From assembly GCA_003132085.1 (NCBI GenBank), contig PKWO01000273.1, positions 1 through 6,682 on the forward strand: a stretch of 6,682 nucleotides of DNA, given 5' to 3'. Below the pieces are notes generated by a model. That model had not been told where the DNA came from. It saw only the letters and a program-made list of their open reading frames with translations, and did no database searches. Source of the DNA: Oxalobacteraceae bacterium (lineage in GTDB: Bacteria > Pseudomonadota > Gammaproteobacteria > Burkholderiales > Burkholderiaceae_D). Each line of letters begins with the position of its first letter. Within the stretch, counting starts at the first letter, position 1. Below are positions 5,820-6,682 of this stretch, one piece after another. Both the position numbers and the translations under genes were made by a program.

Positions 5820-5907
5820 ATCTCACGTCTTATGGCAATCGTTACGTTGACGGGCGGCAATTTAAGCAAATGTCTCGGCTGCGCATGCAAAAGACTTAAT
5901 TAAACAT

Positions 5908-5913
5908 ATTGTG
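5908..5913 (-). promoter_or_regulatory. Candidate -10 hexamer for the kinase/regulator operon
   Basis: On the minus strand these bases read CACAAT, 4 of 6 matches to TATAAT. Its centre is 32 bp from the centre of the FNR-type box at 5936-5949, the spacing expected for a class II FNR-activated promoter (box at about -41.5). That would place transcription start near 5901 and give a leader of about 80 nt. This is a geometric inference from one site. Confidence 0.35.
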
Positions 5914-5935
5914 ACCTGACAAAACTCGGATTGGA

Positions 5936-5949
5936 TTGATCTACATCAA
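5936..5949. promoter_or_regulatory. Perfect FNR-type box TTGAT-CTAC-ATCAA
   Basis: TTGATCTACATCAA matches the FNR/Anr/Dnr consensus TTGAT-N4-ATCAA at all ten defined positions. It lies in the divergent gap between the sensor kinase (-) and the CheB-domain gene (+). A fair -10 hexamer sits at the class II distance on the minus-strand side and none on the plus-strand side, so the kinase operon is the likelier target. The window's own FNR-like regulator (1443-2312) carries the matching E..SR recognition helix and is a candidate binder; other FNR-type proteins in the cell could equally bind. Confidence 0.7.
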
Positions 5950-6053
5950 GTAGCAATGAACGCGGCGATGGCCGTCTGACTGTGCATCTTCGATCCCCAC
6001 CCGAAATTCGCCGAGCGTGATGAAAGTCAGACAGCATGCTTTGATGAAGGCGA

Positions 6054-6059
6054 TATAAT
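6054..6059 (+). promoter_or_regulatory. Perfect TATAAT -10 hexamer for the CheB-domain gene
   Basis: TATAAT lies 45 nt upstream of the CheB-domain start codon, giving an expected transcription start near 6066 and a leader of about 39 nt. No good -35 is seen 16-18 nt upstream (ACAGCA at 6031-6036 for a 17-nt spacer), so the promoter may be weak or need an activator. Confidence 0.5.
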
Positions 6060-6104
6060 GGCCGCGCTGTCAAGTTTCTTTGCAACATCAGAAGCACCCT
6101 CACT

Positions 6105-6563
6105 ATGGCAAAACCAAACAAGCTTGCGTCGGAAGAAAAAACATCCGTCGCTGCGGCCCGCGTCGCTGCGCCGTCTAGCACGGCGAGCACTCCTCCGATC
6201 GTGGCGCTTGGCGCATCGGCCGGCGGGTTGGAGGCGTTGGAACAATTTCTGAAGAACGTCCCACATGGAAGCGGGCTCGCTTTTGTCGTTATCCAGCACC
6301 TGGACCCAGGCCACAAGGGAATGTTACCGGAGTTGCTTCAGCGCATCACTCGGATGGCCGTAGTTCAGGCTGGAAACCGCATGAAGGTCAAGCCGAACTC
6401 TGTGTATGTCATCCCGCCGAACAAGGACCTCTCGATTCTGCACGGCGTGTTGCACTTGCTTGATCCGGTGGCGCCGCGCGGCCTGCGTCTGCCGATCGAT
6501 TTTTTTCTGCGCGCGTTGGCGCAGGACCAACGGGAACTCGCCATCGGACCCCATGCCGGATAG
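6105..6563 (+). CDS. CheB-type methylesterase domain protein, N-terminal part, broken by a fold-back
   Basis: After a low-complexity Ala/Ser/Lys-rich leader (1-30) the protein enters a CheB methylesterase domain: PIVALGASAGG (31-41) with the nucleophile Ser38, and VVIQHLDPGHKGML (61-74) with the catalytic His65. YVIPPNKDLSI (101-111) and LRLPIDFFLRALA (127-139) are also typical. There is no receiver domain ahead of it, as in large CheB-CheR-PAS hybrid proteins, so the intact gene may be much longer. Genuine sequence ends at residue 148 (base 6547 or so). The last residues PHAG and the stop at 6561-6563 come from inverted sequence. The catalytic Asp of the triad (in GMGSDG) is therefore missing from this frame but is encoded on the minus strand of the loop. 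The start has only a weak GAAG upstream, but no other in-frame start exists nearby. Confidence 0.8.
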   Translation: MAKPNKLASEEKTSVAAARVAAPSSTASTPPIVALGASAGGLEALEQFLKNVPHGSGLAFVVIQHLDPGHKGMLPELLQRITRMAVVQAGNRMKVKPNSVYVIPPNKDLSILHGVLHLLDPVAPRGLRLPIDFFLRALAQDQRELAIGPHAG

Positions 6564-6682
6564 AATGACGCCGATGGCGAGTTCCCGTTGGTCCTGCGCC
6601 AACGCGCGCAGAAAAAAATCGATCGGCAGACGCAGGCCGCGCGGCGCCACCGGATCAAGCAAGTGCAACACGCCGTGCAGAA
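6436..6682. repeat. 112-bp perfect inverted repeat with 23-nt loop (fold-back) at the window end
   Basis: Bases 6436-6547 and 6571-6682 are exact reverse complements over all 112 positions I compared, including a run of seven T/A. The 23-nt spacer (6548-6570) reads in CheB sense only on the minus strand (VILSGMGS). The spacer is flanked by the 8-mers GCCATCGG (6540-6547) and CCGATGGC (6571-6578), which would also flank it in the uninterrupted gene; strand switching between them explains the structure. The repeat runs to the last base and may continue beyond it. It is most likely an amplification or assembly chimera, less likely a real inverted duplication. Confidence 0.95.

Noticed and set aside
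6324..6671. Minus-strand open frame of 115 codons containing the CheB motif ILSGMGSDG
   Set aside because: It is the mirror copy made by the inverted repeat; after GSDG it runs antisense through the left arm and the real gene. It is a product of the fold-back, not a separate gene.

Overview
The window looks like a chromosomal piece of a betaproteobacterium that stores polyhydroxyalkanoate. This rests on a phasin, an FNR-type regulator with a long C-terminal tail, a PAS/HisKA_3 sensor kinase paired with a NarL-type response regulator, a DUF5335 protein and the start of a CheB-domain protein. The lineage is inferred from protein style and gene content; no rRNA or other marker gene is present. 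Gene density is high. Every gene except the last lies on the minus strand, and I see no tRNA, rRNA, CRISPR array or insertion sequence.

Layout. 1-219 (-) holds the N-terminal 73 codons of a GroEL-type chaperonin that runs off the left edge. 220-450 is a gap with several dyad symmetries. 451-801 (-) encodes a DUF5335 protein and 839-1324 (-) a flavodoxin-like protein, probably co-transcribed. 1443-2312 (-) encodes a Crp/Fnr-family regulator. 2313-2573 is intergenic and carries a nested inverted repeat directly after the phasin stop codon. 2574-3152 (-) is the phasin and 3227-3511 (-) a 94-residue protein I do not recognise; the gap between them has a direct repeat and an inverted repeat. 3512-3772 is intergenic with a hairpin just downstream of the response regulator. 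3773-4414 (-) and 4404-5819 (-) are the response regulator and sensor kinase, overlapping by 11 bp. 5820-6104 is a divergent promoter region with a perfect FNR-type box and a perfect TATAAT hexamer. 6105 onward (+) begins a CheB-type methylesterase domain.

The right end is abnormal. Bases 6436-6547 return as an exact reverse complement at 6571-6682, a 112-bp perfect inverted repeat around a 23-nt loop that reaches the window edge. It cuts off the CheB-domain gene. The loop read on the minus strand supplies the expected continuation of the CheB protein (VILSGMGSDG), so this is a fold-back junction, most simply an amplification or assembly chimera at a contig end.

How the genes may work together (inference): the regulator has the E..SR recognition-helix signature of FNR-type proteins, and the window holds one perfect TTGAT-N4-ATCAA site. 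That site is placed as expected for activating the kinase/response-regulator operon. With a phasin, a flavodoxin and a divergent GroEL alongside, the region resembles a low-oxygen or stress-response neighbourhood. I found no sequence that clearly amounts to an undescribed system. The strongest leads are the fold-back, the GroEL paralogue with Ser at the Asp52 position, and the FNR-like regulator lacking the usual iron-sulfur cysteine pattern.
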